Shown here piece by piece: positions 6,233 through 10,372 of a stretch of 10,372 nucleotides of DNA. Position 1 is the first letter of the stretch. Each line of letters begins with the position of its first letter. Location of the stretch: the NCBI GenBank assembly GCA_031269135.1, contig JAISZP010000365.1, forward strand, positions 1 to 10,372, in the 5' to 3' direction. The translations under genes were made by a program, and so were the position numbers. This DNA is from Deltaproteobacteria bacterium. Its GTDB lineage: Bacteria; Desulfobacterota; Desulfarculia; Adiutricales; Adiutricaceae. Below the pieces are notes generated by a model that saw only the letters and a list, made by a program, of their open reading frames with translations, ran no database searches and was not told where the DNA came from.

Positions 6233-6691
6233 TCAGAGAGGCTCGACCCAAAGAGTCAAGCCCTCCAATTCTATAATTCTAACCATGGCGCCGACTTGAA
6301 CTTTTGAGGCGCTGCGGGCCTGCCAGTTGGTGCCGTTGAGTTCCACCAAGCCCGGCTTTTCGGGGGTAATCTCGCTTATCACCGCTATCTCCTTGCCGAT
6401 GTACTGATTGGCGACCATGGGTTCCTTAAGGCTATCGGTGCGTCCCTTTTCGATTTTATTGAACAAAAGCGTCAGATGGCGCCTTAAAAAGACTAAAAAG
6501 AGGGCGGAGGCGACTATAAAACCGATCCATTGAAAGCTTGCCGGCAGAGGTATGGCGAGAAGCGCCAGCATTATCACCCAGCTGCCCAAGCCGAAAAAAA
6601 CAAAAACCACCCCAGGGGTCAGCACTTCTAAAAGAAGAAAGACAAAACCCATAATAAACCAAAAAAGTAGATAGCTTTCAAAAATTTTCAT
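6233..6691 (-). CDS. nfeD: Short NfeD-family membrane protein, partner of the SPFH protein
   Basis: A 152-residue protein of the short (YbbJ-like) NfeD class, which pairs with SPFH proteins in bacterial membrane microdomains. Three hydrophobic segments lie at about 8-23, 28-48 and 52-70, in the typical F-x-LEVLTPG-x(4)-FFGLG arrangement. They are followed by a basic linker and a C-terminal OB-fold domain from about 97 to 150 with IGKEIAVISEI, GLVELNGTNWQARS and VRIIELEGLTLWVEPL. The start at 6691 is chosen because GAGGAA (6702-6707) lies 10 bases before it and because the hydrophobic family sequence begins there. A longer in-frame reading to 6934 adds 81 residues rich in arginine, serine and cysteine that do not belong to the family. 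The SPFH gene follows after 246 bp, wider than usual for this pair. Confidence 0.9.
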   Translation of the reverse strand: MKIFESYLLFWFIMGFVFLLLEVLTPGVVFVFFGLGSWVIMLALLAIPLPASFQWIGFIVASALFLVFLRRHLTLLFNKIEKGRTDSLKEPMVANQYIGKEIAVISEITPEKPGLVELNGTNWQARSASKVQVGAMVRIIELEGLTLWVEPL

Positions 6692-6701
6692 GTCTTCAAG
6701 C

Positions 6702-6707
6702 TTCCTC
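6702..6707 (-). promoter_or_regulatory. Ribosome binding site that fixes the NfeD start
   Basis: GAGGAA on the minus strand, 10 bases before the ATG at 6691, selects the 152-residue NfeD form over the longer in-frame reading. Its first base lies in the TGA (6706-6708) that ends a 60-codon frame upstream, an arrangement that would allow translational coupling if that frame is used. Confidence 0.55.
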
Positions 6708-6888
6708 AGAAACTCCGGCGGCTTGCCGCCGAGAAGAGAGCAATGGGTCCTGCCGAGTCTGGTCGACCAACAAGCCAGAGAGGCTTGCCTGCGGGCAGTC
6801 GACTTGTCGCCGCGAACTCGATGACGGCTAAAGTCGCCGCATCGATTTTTTCCCAGAGCCGCGCCATTGTTCGACAGACGGCGACCAT
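6706..6888 (-). CDS. Possible small gene or remnant ahead of nfeD, unidentified
   Basis: A 60-codon frame starting MVAVCRTMARLWEKIDAATL. The open frame extends 12 further codons upstream (EVAESDEEAKTA) to a stop but has no start codon there. The first half looks helical and protein-like, while the end (FSAASRRSF) is less so. Its TGA overlaps the NfeD ribosome binding site. There is only a weak GAAGAAG upstream and no recognised family. It may be the 3' end of a gene lost between the transpeptidase and nfeD, or chance in GC-richer DNA. Confidence 0.22.
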   Translation of the reverse strand: MVAVCRTMARLWEKIDAATLAVIEFAATSRLPAGKPLWLVGRPDSAGPIALFSAASRRSF

Positions 6889-6934
6889 GGCGGTTTTGGC
6901 TTCTTCGTCGCTTTCCGCAACCTCTTAAGCTCAC

Positions 6935-7181
6935 GCCTAAGACGCCGACAACAAGATCCTATCACAATCATCTCAAGTATGCCAAAGAAAAGAAACGCCT
7001 GCGCTTTGCCGTCCGACTGCCTGCCTGCTTGATAGCTTGATAGCCTGCCTGCTTGATGATTTATAGGTTGATGAGTTGATGGAAGATAGACTTACGGCCT
7101 GACGGAAAATAGACTGATGGAATCGCAAGCATCGTCATGCCGACTCAAGAAAGAAAACTCATTTGCGGACTATCCGGCCTC
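6935..7181. other. Spacer between the transpeptidase gene and nfeD, with short tandem repeats
   Basis: No gene was found. GCCTGCCTGCTTGAT is repeated exactly at 7019-7033 and 7043-7057, a 24-bp period, and is followed by imperfect TTGATGA- and GATAGACT-type words to about 7120. The stretch looks like slippage-expanded intergenic DNA. No terminator with a T-run was recognised after the transpeptidase stop, so read-through into nfeD and the SPFH gene remains possible. Confidence 0.5.
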
Positions 7182-10290
<3,109 letters not shown>

Positions 10291-10372
10291 TCAATAAATC
10301 TCAGCCGCCACATCGGTTTTACCTACAATGCCCACGGCCAGCCTTTTGACCACCGCATGCTCATCTCTAAAC
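10291..10372 (-). CDS. C-terminal end of an unidentified protein (gene continues beyond the right edge)
   Basis: The minus frame from the window edge to a TGA at 10291-10293 gives 26 codons, FRDEHAVVKRLAVGIVGKTD and then VAAEIY. The residue mix and codon use resemble a genuine protein end, and it has the same orientation as serS. The fragment is too short to name a family. It is separated from serS by about 420 bp, so it is probably a separate transcription unit. Confidence 0.45.
   Translation of the reverse strand, partial: FRDEHAVVKRLAVGIVGKTDVAAEIY

Noticed and set aside
6692..6934. NfeD reading extended to 6934 (233 residues)
   Set aside because: The extra 81 residues are rich in Arg, Ser and Cys and unlike NfeD proteins, while a good ribosome binding site and the family N-terminus mark 6691 as the start.

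Overview
The window looks like the chromosome of a Gram-negative bacterium. Its housekeeping genes have mid-range GC, and it carries Sec-exported substrate-binding proteins and a membrane-anchored penicillin-binding protein. Several spacers are long and hold decayed coding sequence. The gene families would fit a proteobacterial or desulfobacterotal, perhaps host- or gut-associated, lineage, but nothing here fixes the taxon. All intact genes but one are on the minus strand.

Positions 1-2012 (minus) hold two tandem paralogous periplasmic substrate-binding proteins of the NMT1/SsuA/TauA type. The downstream one runs off the left edge. Any permease and ATPase of the transporter must lie outside the window.

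Positions 2013-3923 have no convincing intact gene. In order they hold a 19-bp tandem repeat, a stop-riddled plus-strand remnant that reads like the HAMP/linker part of a methyl-accepting chemotaxis protein, and a 15-bp perfect-stem terminator facing leftward with no gene in front of it. A phased family of ATTTGAC-type repeats and a GC-rich block with no open frame follow.

Positions 3924-4742 (plus) hold one AT-rich gene for an Rpn-family PD-(D/E)XK nuclease/'transposase', very unlike its neighbours in base composition and probably acquired. A strong terminator that works on both strands separates it from the convergent genes to the right.

Positions 4997-9871 (minus), in transcription order: serS (seryl-tRNA synthetase), a compact penicillin-binding transpeptidase that overlaps serS by four bases, a short NfeD protein, and a QmcA/stomatin-like SPFH protein. 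NfeD and SPFH proteins are classic membrane-microdomain partners. With the transpeptidase they form a group of envelope genes behind serS. The AT-rich serS leader follows, and at the right edge lie the last 26 codons of an unidentified minus-strand gene.

No tRNA, rRNA, CRISPR array or complete insertion sequence was seen. The items most worth checking are the repeat array at 2665-2930, the orphan leftward terminator at 2491-2529, and the serS-transpeptidase coupling.
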